The notes below the pieces were generated by a model, which saw only the letters and a list, made by a program, of their open reading frames with translations, was not told the origin of the DNA and ran no database searches. From contig NZ_LWEX01000406.1 in assembly GCF_001634885.1 (NCBI RefSeq), positions 22,841 to 86,840 on the forward strand: 64,000 nt of DNA, in the 5' to 3' direction. Numbering within the stretch: position 1 is the first letter of the stretch; every line of letters starts with the position of its first letter. The translations under genes and the position numbers were made by a program. Below, one piece after another: positions 53,593-62,135 of this stretch. The DNA is from Sulfitobacter sp. HI0040. Lineage in GTDB: Bacteria; Pseudomonadota; Alphaproteobacteria; Rhodobacterales; Rhodobacteraceae.

Positions 53593-54666
53593 ATGAAATT
53601 ATCAACGATTCTGACCAGCGCCACGCTGGCGCTCGGCCTCGCGACCGGTGCGGTCGCGCAGGACAAGACCAAGGTAGGCTTCGTATACGTGGGCCCCGTG
53701 GGCGACGGCGGCTGGACCTACGAACACGATCAGGGCCGGCTCGCCGTGGAAGAGGAGTTCGGCGACAAAGTCGAAACCGTATACGTTGAGAACGTGGCCG
53801 AAGGCCCCGATTCCGAGCGGGTCATGACGCAGATGGCGCTCGACGGTGCAGATCTGATCTTTACCACGTCCTTTGGGTACATGGACCCGACGATCAACGT
53901 GGCGAAGAAATTCCCGGACGTGAAATTCGAACACGCCACCGGCTACAAGCGGGCGGACAACGTATCGACCTATTCGGCACGTTTCTACGAAGGCCGCGCC
54001 ATTCAGGGCCTGATCGCCGGGCACATGACCGAAAGTAACATCATCGGCTACATCGGCTCCTTCCCGATCCCGGAGGTCATCCGTGGCATCAATTCGGCCT
54101 TTATCCATGCCCGCAAGGTGAACCCGGATGTGCAATTCAAGATCGTCTGGGCCTACACATGGTTCGACCCCGCGAAGGAAGCGGACGCTGCCAAGGTGCT
54201 GATCGAACAGGGTGCCGATGTCGTGCTGCAGCACACCGACTCCACGGCCCCTCAGGCAGCGGCGCAGGAGGCGGGCAACGTCATTACCTTCGGGCAGGCC
54301 TCCGACATGGCGCAATATGGCCCCAAGCCCCGCGTCTCTTCGATCATCGATGACTGGGCCCCCTACTACATCGAACGGACCCGCGCCGTCATGGATGGTA
54401 CCTGGGAATCCACTGACACCTGGGACGGTATCGGCGCCGGCATGGTTGGCATCGGCGAGATTTCCGATGCGGTACCTGCCGACGTGAAGGCCGAAGCGCT
54501 GGAACTGAAGGAGAAGATCGCCAGCGGTGAATACCACCCCTTCACCGGCCCGCTGAACAAGCAGGACGGTTCCGAGTGGCTGGCCGACGGTGAAGTCGCG
54601 GACGACGGCACGCTCGCAGGAATGAACTTCTACGTGGAAGGTCTCGAAGGGACTATCCCCCAGTAA
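53593..54666 (+). CDS. BMP family substrate-binding protein (nucleoside/purine)
   Basis: A 357-residue periplasmic binding protein of the basic membrane protein (PnrA/BMP) family. The signal peptide MKLSTILTSATLALGLATGA ends at AVAQ (near 23). The mature start KVGFVYVGPVGDGGWTYEHDQG carries the conserved GDxGWxxxHxxG nucleoside-family motif. It also has LIFTTSFGYMDPTINVAKKFPDVKFEHATG and ADVVLQHTDSTAPQAAAQE. There is no lipobox, so it is soluble and not lipid-anchored, unlike Gram-positive members. The GGAG site is before the ATG and a terminator follows. Linkage to xdhABC indicates a purine-type ligand. Confidence 0.93.
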   Translation: MKLSTILTSATLALGLATGAVAQDKTKVGFVYVGPVGDGGWTYEHDQGRLAVEEEFGDKVETVYVENVAEGPDSERVMTQMALDGADLIFTTSFGYMDPTINVAKKFPDVKFEHATGYKRADNVSTYSARFYEGRAIQGLIAGHMTESNIIGYIGSFPIPEVIRGINSAFIHARKVNPDVQFKIVWAYTWFDPAKEADAAKVLIEQGADVVLQHTDSTAPQAAAQEAGNVITFGQASDMAQYGPKPRVSSIIDDWAPYYIERTRAVMDGTWESTDTWDGIGAGMVGIGEISDAVPADVKAEALELKEKIASGEYHPFTGPLNKQDGSEWLADGEVADDGTLAGMNFYVEGLEGTIPQ

Positions 54667-54690
54667 GCAAGAACTACAGTTCTACCCCAG

Positions 54691-54720
54691 GGGCCGGCGC
54701 TAACGCCGGCCCTTTTCGTT
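54691..54720 (+). terminator. rho-independent terminator after the BMP gene
   Basis: A 9-bp stem (GGGCCGGCG / CGCCGGCCC) with a CTAA loop is followed by TTTT. It closes the xdhABC-importer transcription unit. Confidence 0.9.
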
Positions 54721-54879
54721 TCCGCCCCCCCAGGGACTGTCCCCTTCCCCCCATTTACAAATACCTATTGTCTCATGGTTCCGTGCCGCAGCCCTATTGA
54801 CCCGCCGGGAACAAGGCACGTTGCGGCGCGGCACGCTTTCACTACACTGGCCCTTCACCTTATTCGAAAAGGCCCGGCC

Positions 54880-55497
54880 ATGATCAAAGTGCACCACCTC
54901 AACCGTTCCCGTTCCCACCGGATTCTCTGGCTGTTGGAGGAGTTGGAGCAGCCCTACACGATCATTCCCTACACCCGCGACGCGCAGACCAATCTGGCGC
55001 CTCCGGAACTGTCGCTCGTTCATCCGCTCGGCAAGTCACCGATGATCGAGATCGACGGAACGCTGATCGTGGAAAGCGCCGCAATCGTCGAAACTCTCTG
55101 CACGCGCTACGCGCCCGACATGATCCCGGACCGGGGCACAGCCGCCTACCTGAGGCATCTGGAGTTGATCCATTTCGCAGAAGGATCGGCCATGACACCG
55201 ATCTTGCTGAACCTTTACGTGAGCCGGTTGGGGGACGCCGGCAAACCGCTGCACCCCCGCATATCGTCCGAACTCGATAACCACTATCGCTATATGAATT
55301 CGCTGGTCCGGCCTTCGGGGCATTTCGTACTCGACCGACTGTCCGCCGCGGACATCATGCTCAGCTTTCCCGCTGAAATCGCGATGCGTCAAAAACGAGG
55401 GGATGATTTTCCGGCGCTCGCCGGTTTCGTCGAGATGATCCAGGACCGCCCCGCCTACCGCCGCGCCACCGAAAAGGGCCGCGTCGCAGGCGATTGA
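54880..55497 (+). CDS. glutathione S-transferase family protein
   Basis: A 205-residue cytosolic GST-like protein. The thioredoxin-fold N-terminus is MIKVHHLNRSRSHRILWLLEEL, with Ser/Arg at the usual catalytic position (about 10-14). HPLGKSPMIEIDGTLIVESAAIVETL (about 47-72) contains the cis-Pro and the glutathione-binding Glu-Ser. The helical C-terminal domain has the N-capping FVLDRLSAADIMLSFPAEI. The substrate is unknown. The ATG at 54880 gives the family start; the frame is open about 35 codons upstream but without similarity. It stands alone. Confidence 0.9.
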   Translation: MIKVHHLNRSRSHRILWLLEELEQPYTIIPYTRDAQTNLAPPELSLVHPLGKSPMIEIDGTLIVESAAIVETLCTRYAPDMIPDRGTAAYLRHLELIHFAEGSAMTPILLNLYVSRLGDAGKPLHPRISSELDNHYRYMNSLVRPSGHFVLDRLSAADIMLSFPAEIAMRQKRGDDFPALAGFVEMIQDRPAYRRATEKGRVAGD

Positions 55498-55512
55498 TAG
55501 AAAAGTTCAAGG

Positions 55513-55537
55513 GTGGCGCGGCCGAACCGGGCCGCGC
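55513..55537. repeat. GC-rich hairpin between convergent gst and wzc
   Basis: A GCGCGGCC / GGGCCGCGC inverted repeat with a short loop lies between the stops of two convergent genes. There is no clear T tract, so it may act as a weak bidirectional terminator. Confidence 0.4.
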
Positions 55538-55558
55538 TACCTCGTATAGCGGAAGGCG

Positions 55559-57712
55559 TCAGTTGTTGTGATAATCGCCGTAGGCACCGTATGTCTCACC
55601 GTAGCCATACTTCTTCATACCCTTGGCGTTGATCTGGCTCAGCACGAGGCCTGTTACACGGACCTGAACATTCTCAAGCGATTTCAGCCCCTCGCGCACC
55701 TGCCGCTGGGAAGTACTGTCCCACTTCACCGTATAGATCACCGCATCCATTGATCTTCCGATGACACGCGCATCCGGTACCGCCAGTACAGGAGGTGTAT
55801 CGATGATCACGTAATCATACTTGCTGCGCAGATCTTCCAAGAACCGCGTAAATCGCTCAGAGGAGAAGATGTCCGCCGCGTTTGTCTCTGTCTTCTCGCC
55901 AATGAGGATATCGGCGTTCAAAGTAGGTTCGTGAGAGACAGCCTCCTCCAATTTCGCTTCTCCTGAAAGGACGGCAATCAATCCCTTCTTTTCCTGGATA
56001 TCGAAGTATTCAGCAAAGACCCGCTTCCGGATATCCCCTTCGATCAGAAGAACCTTCTTTCCCAGACCGGTCAGGTTCTGAGCCAGCGCCAGCGACTGCG
56101 TGGTCTTCCCTTCCCCCGGAATGGATGACGTGGACATGATGATCTGTGGCGGATTGTCGATATCGGACAAAAGGATAGAGGTCCTCAAGTTCCGAATAGC
56201 CTCCGCAGCGGCAGACGTGGGCCTGTCAGTCAGATATTTCAGGACGTTTTTTCGCCTGCGGGCAGGTATCGCAGGAATCTGGCCGATCACCGTATGGCCG
56301 GTCTTTCCCTCCAGCTCTGTACTATCGCGGAAAGTATTTTGTGCGAACTCTCGCCCGAGGACAATTGCGGAGCCCAGGAAACTGCCCAGTATGAGAGATA
56401 ACGTCAGTATCATCGGTTTTTTTGGCGAGGTCGGGCTCAGAGGAACCACAGCTTGAGAAAGCATACGGCTATCGGCTTGCTGTATACCTTGCTGAACGCT
56501 CGTTTCTTTCAATCGACCCAGAAAGAATTCATAAATTAACCTGCTCGCCTCAGCTTCCCTCTGCAATTGCTGAAGCGTGACAAGATCGGCTGACTGGCGC
56601 GCCGCGCGCTCTTCCTGATCAGAAATGGTTGCCTGCAATGTAGCGACTTGGTTGCTGACTCTTTCAGCTTCTAGCCGCGCTCTAGCTAGAACCTGCTGGT
56701 AGCGATTCTCGACTAAGGCTGAATCAGCTGGGGATATACTGCTAGCATTGGCCTCGTCCAAAATATTAGCCAGGGCCGGGTCATTTGAAATTTCAGCTAG
56801 ACGCTCGAAATCACCTGCCTCTTTCGCATCGATCAGGGCATTGAGGCGAACCAACGCCGCAGCTTCGTCCTCCCGCGTTTCTCTGAGCCGGTCGCGCAGC
56901 TCCTTAATTCGCCGGTTCAAGAAGATCAAAGCTTCAGGGCTAACAAGCTCCGTTTGCGCATTGAATTCTTTTGCAGCTGCTTCGGCAGCTTCAAGTTGGA
57001 CTTGTAATTGGCTAACCCGGTCAGTGAGCCAGACAGTAGCCTTTTCAGTGGCGGCAAATTTAATCTCTAATTGATCTTGGATGTAGAGTTCAGCAAGGCT
57101 ATTAGCAATCAGCGCTGATTTTTCCGGCTGTTGCGTTACGACCGTAACCCGGAAAACAAGACTCTGCCGAATGTTACTGATGGAGATCGCGTCGAGCACA
57201 TTATCGATTACTGTGTCCATAATGCGTCGCGGCGATGGTTCTTCTTTCAACTCCGGTGGTAGTCCGATTATTTCTCTAACCCACTCAACAAATCGCGAAA
57301 CGCTTAGCCGAGGCTCGCTCCTCAGATGAGGATTGAATTCAGCGTCTTCTACCAAGGAAAGCTGAACCACCAACTTTTCTATCAAACCGCGTGACTTAAA
57401 AACTTCTACTTCGGTATTTATCGAAGCTTGGTCTCCCGATAACCCAGTCATAACGCTGGTGATATCGACCATCTGCTGCTCACGGCTTTCCATCGCCACC
57501 GTAGCAGTCGAAGCATAGAGGGGTACTGCAACACTGTAAGCATACCACCCCCCGATCACCAAAGCGATTAGGGTCGTCAAAATAATGAAGAACTTGCCTC
57601 GCCATAGAGTGCGGGCGACCTGCGTCAGATCGATCTCATCGTCGTCCGGAGTTGGCTCGTGGGCATCAAGCCTAGTAGGATGTTTGCCAAGCTGGAACGA
57701 TTGTGAAGTCAT
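55559..57712 (-). CDS. wzc: Wzc-type polysaccharide co-polymerase / tyrosine autokinase
   Basis: A 717-residue inner-membrane protein controlling exopolysaccharide chain length and export. It has an N-terminal Wzz domain with a first membrane helix (FFIILTTLIALVIGGWYAYSV, about 41-61), a long periplasmic coiled-coil (about 180-400) and a second helix (MILTLSLILGSFLGSAIVLG, near 435-455). The cytoplasmic BY-kinase has Walker A IPGEGKTTQSLALAQ (about 530), Walker A' VLLIEGDIRKR and Walker B VIIDTPPVLAVPDA. It ends in a tyrosine cluster KYGYGETYGAYGDY, the autophosphorylation tail. The ATG at 57712 is preferred over a GTG at 57742. The gene is AT-richer than the genes to its left, and an IS3 element lies about 130 bases upstream, probably cutting it off from its native promoter. 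Confidence 0.93.
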   Translation of the reverse strand: MTSQSFQLGKHPTRLDAHEPTPDDDEIDLTQVARTLWRGKFFIILTTLIALVIGGWYAYSVAVPLYASTATVAMESREQQMVDITSVMTGLSGDQASINTEVEVFKSRGLIEKLVVQLSLVEDAEFNPHLRSEPRLSVSRFVEWVREIIGLPPELKEEPSPRRIMDTVIDNVLDAISISNIRQSLVFRVTVVTQQPEKSALIANSLAELYIQDQLEIKFAATEKATVWLTDRVSQLQVQLEAAEAAAKEFNAQTELVSPEALIFLNRRIKELRDRLRETREDEAAALVRLNALIDAKEAGDFERLAEISNDPALANILDEANASSISPADSALVENRYQQVLARARLEAERVSNQVATLQATISDQEERAARQSADLVTLQQLQREAEASRLIYEFFLGRLKETSVQQGIQQADSRMLSQAVVPLSPTSPKKPMILTLSLILGSFLGSAIVLGREFAQNTFRDSTELEGKTGHTVIGQIPAIPARRRKNVLKYLTDRPTSAAAEAIRNLRTSILLSDIDNPPQIIMSTSSIPGEGKTTQSLALAQNLTGLGKKVLLIEGDIRKRVFAEYFDIQEKKGLIAVLSGEAKLEEAVSHEPTLNADILIGEKTETNAADIFSSERFTRFLEDLRSKYDYVIIDTPPVLAVPDARVIGRSMDAVIYTVKWDSTSQRQVREGLKSLENVQVRVTGLVLSQINAKGMKKYGYGETYGAYGDYHNN

Positions 57713-57746
57713 GTAAGGTCGAGCTCGCACGGTAATAAGCACAGGA

Positions 57747-57824
57747 TCAGAGTTGCTTCACACAACAGAACCTTAAACGCAACGCCTTAATGGCCTCCAC
57801 CTGCCCCCGTGGTTGGTTTGTCAT
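57747..57824 (-). CDS. 25-codon ORF upstream of wzc (weak candidate)
   Basis: A short ORF starting MTNQPRGQVEAIKALRLRF has a very good ribosome site (GGAGGG, 7 bases before ATG) and ends 34 bases before the wzc start. It could be a leader peptide, or the truncated start of a gene whose upstream region was displaced by the IS3 insertion 19 bases before it. It resembles nothing I know. Confidence 0.25.
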   Translation of the reverse strand: MTNQPRGQVEAIKALRLRFCCVKQL

Positions 57825-57923
57825 GGGATTCCCTCCACCCAAGTAAGCTGCCCCCCGAAAACTGGACACTGACGTAAGCTCTGATTTGCTGTCTGCTGAT
57901 CTTCACCACGAAGTAGATCGAAG

Positions 57924-58217
57924 ATGTCGAAACGAAAGCAACATGCCCCTGAGTTCAAGGCGAAGGTGGCGCTGGAAGCGCTGAAAGGCGAGGCGACCGT
58001 GTCGGAGCTGGCGAGCCGGTTCGGTGTGCATCCAACGATGATCAACCAATGGAAACGTGCACTGCTGGATGGCGCGTCCGGTGTCTTCGAACGTGGCGGC
58101 TGCAAGGCACCCGTCGTCGATGAAGACCAGGGCAGGGATCTGCATGCCAAGATCGCAGAGCTGGCGGTGGCCAACTCTTTTTTGGAAAGAAAGCTCAAGC
58201 CCTGGGGCGGGAAGTGA
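57924..58217 (+). CDS. IS3-family transposase OrfA
   Basis: A 97-residue DNA-binding subunit. It has a helix-turn-helix (HAPEFKAKVALEALKGEATVSELASRF..HPTMINQWKR, about 8-46) and a C-terminal leucine-zipper-like helix (LHAKIAELAVANSFLERKL). Its stop overlaps the orfB start, the usual IS3 organisation in which OrfAB is made by frameshifting. Confidence 0.92.
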   Translation: MSKRKQHAPEFKAKVALEALKGEATVSELASRFGVHPTMINQWKRALLDGASGVFERGGCKAPVVDEDQGRDLHAKIAELAVANSFLERKLKPWGGK

Positions 58218-59079
58218 GGCGTGGCATGATCGAACGCGACCATCCTGACCTGTCGATCGGTCAGCAGTGCGCGCTTCTGTCGATACCGCGGTCGTCGTTC
58301 TACTATTCGCCGCGGGGAGAGACGGATCAGAACCTTGCGCTGATGCGGCTGATCGATGTGCAGTTCCTCGAAACACCGTTCTTCGGCGTCCGCCAGATGA
58401 CCTGGCATCAGCGCAACGAAGGACATGCGGTGAACGAGAAGCGCATCCGTCGGCTCATGCGCCTGATCGGATTGATGCCGATCTATCAGAAACCCAACAC
58501 CAGCAGGCCAGCGAAGGGACACAAGACCTATCCCTATCTGCTGCGCGGTCTGCGGGTGGACAGGCCAAACCAGGTCTGGTGCGTGGACATCACCTATCTG
58601 CCGATGCATCGCGGGTTCCTCTATCTGGGGGCGATCATGGACTGGCATACCCGGATGGTCCTGTCTTGGCGGATCTCGAACACGCTTGACACCGACTTCT
58701 GCGTCGAGGCGCTGAATGAGGCCATCTATCGGTTCGGGCCTCCTGACATCATTAACAGCGATCAGGGATCGCAGTTCACATCGTTTGCCTGGAGACAGAC
58801 CGCCTGCGGCGGTCGGGGGTCCGCATCTCGATGGATGGCAAGGGTCGCTACCTGGACAACATCTTCATCGAGCGCCTGTGGCGCACGATGAAATACGAGT
58901 GCGTCTATCTTCACGCCTGGGAGACCGGGTCACACGCCCGCGCGGGTGTCAGGCAATGGATGGAGTTCTACAATCACCGCCGCCCACACAAGGCCCTTGG
59001 CGGACAGCCACCGGCAGTGATCTACTCGCTGCAAATCGAAACAATGCAACCCGATCAGCAGGAGCAGATCAGAGCTTAA
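58214..59079 (+). pseudogene. IS3-family transposase OrfB, frameshifted
   Basis: The rve-type integrase domain carries the first two DDE residues in one frame: Asp in WCVDITYLPM and Asp in NSDQGSQFTS. The third (Glu in NIFIERLWRTMKYE) is in another frame. The shift lies near 58790, where two extra bases separate FAW from the expected TDRLRRSGVRISMDG. The first frame runs on to 58891 as nonsense, and the last part is read from about 58831 to 59079. Since the break is between the second and third catalytic residues and is not at the usual OrfA/OrfB slip site, this copy is probably inactive. Confidence 0.88.
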
Positions 59080-59568
59080 AAAGCGCCAGATCCTGTCCAA
59101 GGAATGGGAAGCACCTCAAAGACTAAATTCCGTCCCGACTTTAGCTACACTTCATCCCCATTGAGGATCTGGCGTAATTTAAGCTACTCGTTGCACCTGC
59201 TCATCGGGGTGGTAGATGTCATTTCTTTACCGATAGACGAGCGCCGATTGGTATTGCCCCGCCGATTGGACCTGTCCCGCTTTCGTGCCGCCCCAGATGC
59301 CCGTTTAAGCCACCTTTCGTTCGAAGGCGACCGGGCTTTTCCAGCCTGAGTAGCGGCGTCGCGGATTGTAGAAGCCGTTGATATATTCGAAGATCGCCGT
59401 TTCAGCCTGTCGTCGCGTTTCCCATGACCTTCGCCAGATCAGCTCAGCCTTGATGGTTTTGAAGAAGGTCTCGACCGCCGCATTATCATAGCAATTGCCT
59501 TTGCCAGACATCGACACCATGAACCCATGTTGGCGCAGGATTTTCTGATAATCGTGAGAGCAATATTG

Positions 59569-61025
59569 GGCGGATTCAACCGGTCGTCGCAACACCCTGA
59601 TCTCGGAGGTGTTGATGATGACGGGAAGAAGGAAGTCGGAGCGCTCTACACGGCGCAAATTATGCTCGCCAGGTCGACCGCCAGTCTGGCAACGTGAGCA
59701 TCTATGCCGGTTCTGGCGGGAGATTGCAGCGGGGCTGTCCAGCGAGGAAGCTGCGGTCGCAGCGGGAGTTTCACCGCCTGTCGGAACCCGTTGGTTTCGG
59801 ATTTCTGGCGGAATGCCCCCCACCCATCTCGCGGCATTGGCTCCTTTGCCGAAGTGCCGTAATCTGTCGTTCGCGGAACGCGTGGAGATTGCCATCGAAT
59901 GCGCTCGTGGCACCGGCGTCCGGATGATCGCGCGAGAGCTGGGCCGATCCCCGAGCACGATCTCGTGAGATCAGGCGCAACTCGGCGACGCGCAGCGGAG
60001 AGTTTGACTATCGGGCCATTGCCGCGCAGTGGCATGCGGTTTGCTCGGCCAAGCGTCCAAAGATCAGCAAGCTCGCAGCCAATCCCGACTTGCGCGACTA
60101 CGTGCAGGATCGGCTGTCCGGCCTCATTGCCACGCCGGACGGCATCGCATTCGATGGGCCTGTCGTGGTATGGAAAGGACGGCGGGCCGTTCGCCGGCAA
60201 AGCCGACGCTGGTCATCTGCCTGGAGTCCAGAGCAGATCGCGCAGCGTTTGAAGCTGGACTTCCCCGAGGATCCGACGATGCGCATCAGCCACGAAGCCA
60301 TCTACCAGGCGCTCTATATTCAGGGCCGCGGGGCGTTGAGGTGAGAGCTCTCAGCCTGTCTGAGGTCCGGCCGCGCCCTCAGGTTGCCCCGCGAACGTGC
60401 CCGGAACCGCGGCAAGGCTTTCATTACCGACGCGTTGATGATCAGCGACCGCCCGGCGGAGATCGGTGACAGGGCTGTTCCTAGTCATTGGGAAGGAGAC
60501 CTCATTCTCGGCCTCGGCAGCTCGGCGATCGGCACGCTGGTCGAACGCACGACCCGCTTCACCATGCTCCTGCACTTGCCCCGCATGGAAGAGCACGGGA
60601 CGGCCAAGTCTGTCAAGAATGGGCCAGCCCTTGTCGGCCATGGCGCCGAGGCCGTCCGGATGCTATCGCAGGGACGATCAGCAGCCTGCCTGCCCACCTG
60701 CGTCGCTCGTTGACCTGGGACCAGGGGGCCGAGATGGCCCAACACACGCAGTTGCGGATAGATACCGGTCTCGAGATCTACTTCTGCGACCCTCAGTGCC
60801 CCTGGCAACGCGGCAGTAACGAAAACACCAACGGGCTGCTCCGGCAGTACTTTCCCAAGGGGACCGATCTCAGCCAACATGGCACCGAAGAGTTGAGCGC
60901 CGTTGCCCATGCGCTCAACACGCGTCCCCGAAAAACGCTGGCGTGGCAAACGCCCGCAGAGGCTCTCGACCGGCTGCTCAAAGAGGCTATAAACGAAGGT
61001 GTTGCGACGACCGGTTGAATCCGCC
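59569..61025 (+). mobile_element. IS30-family insertion sequence inserted in an IS3 orfB
   Basis: An element of about 1457 bp bounded by perfect 28-bp inverted repeats beginning GGCGGATTCAACCGGTCGTC on each end. It is flanked by a 3-bp direct TTG (59566-59568 and 61026-61028), as expected for IS30. The transposase is decayed. The perfect ends with a decayed interior suggest that it can be mobilised only in trans. Confidence 0.88.
59609..61018 (+). pseudogene. IS30-family transposase with several lesions
   Basis: The reading starts with REHLCRFWREIAAGLSSEEAA and the helix-turn-helix IARELGRSPSTIS (to about 59966). A one-base loss then shifts the frame: REIRRNSATRSGEFDYR continues in another phase. 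There is an in-frame TGA at 60342-60344 after IYQALYIQGRGALR. Near 60655 a second shift separates SHWEGDLILGLGSSAIGTLV (first catalytic Asp) from LTWDQGAEMAQH (second Asp) and the last part SNENTNGLLRQYFPKGTDLS (catalytic Glu). Three independent lesions mean no functional protein. Confidence 0.88.
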
Positions 61026-61689
61026 TTGTGACCCGCGATCCGAGTGATGAATGCAGCGTTTGGGCGGCATCCTGAATGCAATCGCCATTTCCAGCGCCCG
61101 GATTTCCAAGTCACGTTTCATGCGGTTGCTCACGGCCCAGCCGATCACGCGCCTTGAATGCAGGTCCATGATGACGGCCAGATACAGCCACCCCTCACGC
61201 GTCCAAATATAACTGATATCGCTTGCCCACTTTTGGTTGGGCGCATCGGTGTTGAAGTCACGATCCAGCAGGTTGGGCGCGATATTGAACTTGAAATCGC
61301 TGTCGGTCGTCACCTTGTGTTTGCGGGTTCTGACGACGGATATGCCGTTCTGGCGCATCAAACGGCCCACACGGCGATGACCGACGTCCAGGCCGATCTC
61401 CTTCAACTCCTCAGTCATCCGAGGCCTGCCGTAGCTGCCAAGACTGAGGCGCGATTGTTCTTTGATGTGAGCCAGCGTGACCAGATCAGACCGCTGTCTG
61501 CGACTGACCGGGCGGTTGCGGAATGCACGTAAGCCACGTGAACTGACATCCATGATCTTGAAAAGACGCGCCGTTTCGAAAGCCCCCACGTGTTCTTCGA
61601 TGAACCTAAACCTCATGGCTTTTGGCCCGCGAAGAACTGCGTTGCTTTTTTATGATTTCCCTCTCCTCCTTGAGAATGCGCACCTCTCT

Positions 61690-61880
61690 GCGTAATTATT
61701 CGGGAGCGCATCATCGGCCCACAAATTGCGTTTGATCTCACGGAAACTCGTCGATTTGTGGCGCTTGACCGCGTGCCATCTCTCTGACAGACACTTTTGC
61801 ATGCCACTAGGTCTCGATCTTGTGGCGTTTTTGCAGCGATAGTTGCGTGTAGACGGCTCCCATGCCATGTTCTCCAATTA
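61690..61880 (-). pseudogene. fragment of a second IS30-like transposase N-terminus
   Basis: Reading between frames on the minus strand gives YTQLSLQKRHKIET, WHAKVSVREMAR, then KRHKSTSFREIKRN. This is the helix-turn-helix start of IS30 transposases (YTQLS..ER..I, ..STI.REI.RN). It has a stop and frame changes and is joined directly to the IS3 orfA remnant, so it is an old hybrid junction. Confidence 0.55.
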
Positions 61881-61905
61881 GATAACTCACAGTTTTCTAA
61901 TTGGA
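61873..61905. repeat. 9-bp inverted repeat with 15-base loop
   Basis: TCCAATTAG and CTAATTGGA face each other around 15 AT-rich bases, just upstream of the IS30-like fragment. It may be part of a lost element end or a hairpin. Confidence 0.55.
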
Positions 61906-62135
61906 GTCGCAATTGAGGGTAGCGCGCTCCACCACACATGTCGCTTAGCGGGCTGGCTCCGGCCGTCTACGCCAAACTTAACTGTGAGCTCCGCAAAGGC
62001 TCCGCGCCGCAGGCCTTGACCGCAACTAAATCAACAGAAAGAAACAAGAACGTATTCTATACCTGAACGGCCCGGACCAGCGAGCTTGGTCATCTTAGGG
62101 ACGAACTTTGCTTATGATTTTTTCAAGGGGCGGCT

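Larger units (their letters stand above)
57844..59118 (+). mobile_element. IS3-family insertion sequence with 3-bp target duplication
   Basis: An element of about 1275 bp. The imperfect terminal inverted repeats are left TAAGCTGCCCCCCGAAAACT followed by GGACA, and right (read inward) TGAGGTGCTTCCCATTCCTT followed by GGACA. A direct AAG flanks both ends (57841-57843 and 59119-59121), a 3-bp duplication normal for IS3. It contains orfA and a frameshifted orfB. The intact ends and target duplication indicate a fairly recent single insertion, though the copy is probably no longer able to move itself. It lies upstream of wzc. Confidence 0.85.
59305..61616 (-). pseudogene. IS3-family OrfB split by IS30 insertion
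   Basis: Residues from MRFRFIEEHVGAFETARLF to CIHHSDRGSQ are encoded at 61616 down to about 61026, and from YCSHDYQKILRQHG to the end at about 59567 down to 59305. Excising the IS30 element and one copy of the TTG target restores one continuous frame across DRGSQYCSHDYQ. All three DDE residues are then present (DISYIWT, SDRGSQ, NAAVETFFKTIKAE). OrfB was therefore intact when IS30 jumped in. Confidence 0.85.
59305..61690 (-). mobile_element. IS3-family remnant interrupted by an IS30-family element
   Basis: A second IS3 copy of a different subgroup, in reverse orientation. Its OrfB is cut into two pieces by the IS30 element at 59569-61025. The tail of OrfA (REVRILKEERE...KKATQFFAGQ) survives at about 61613-61690, with a one-base slip. 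Beyond it the element has been replaced by another IS fragment. The terminal repeats were not identified, so the boundaries are those of the coding remains. Confidence 0.75.
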
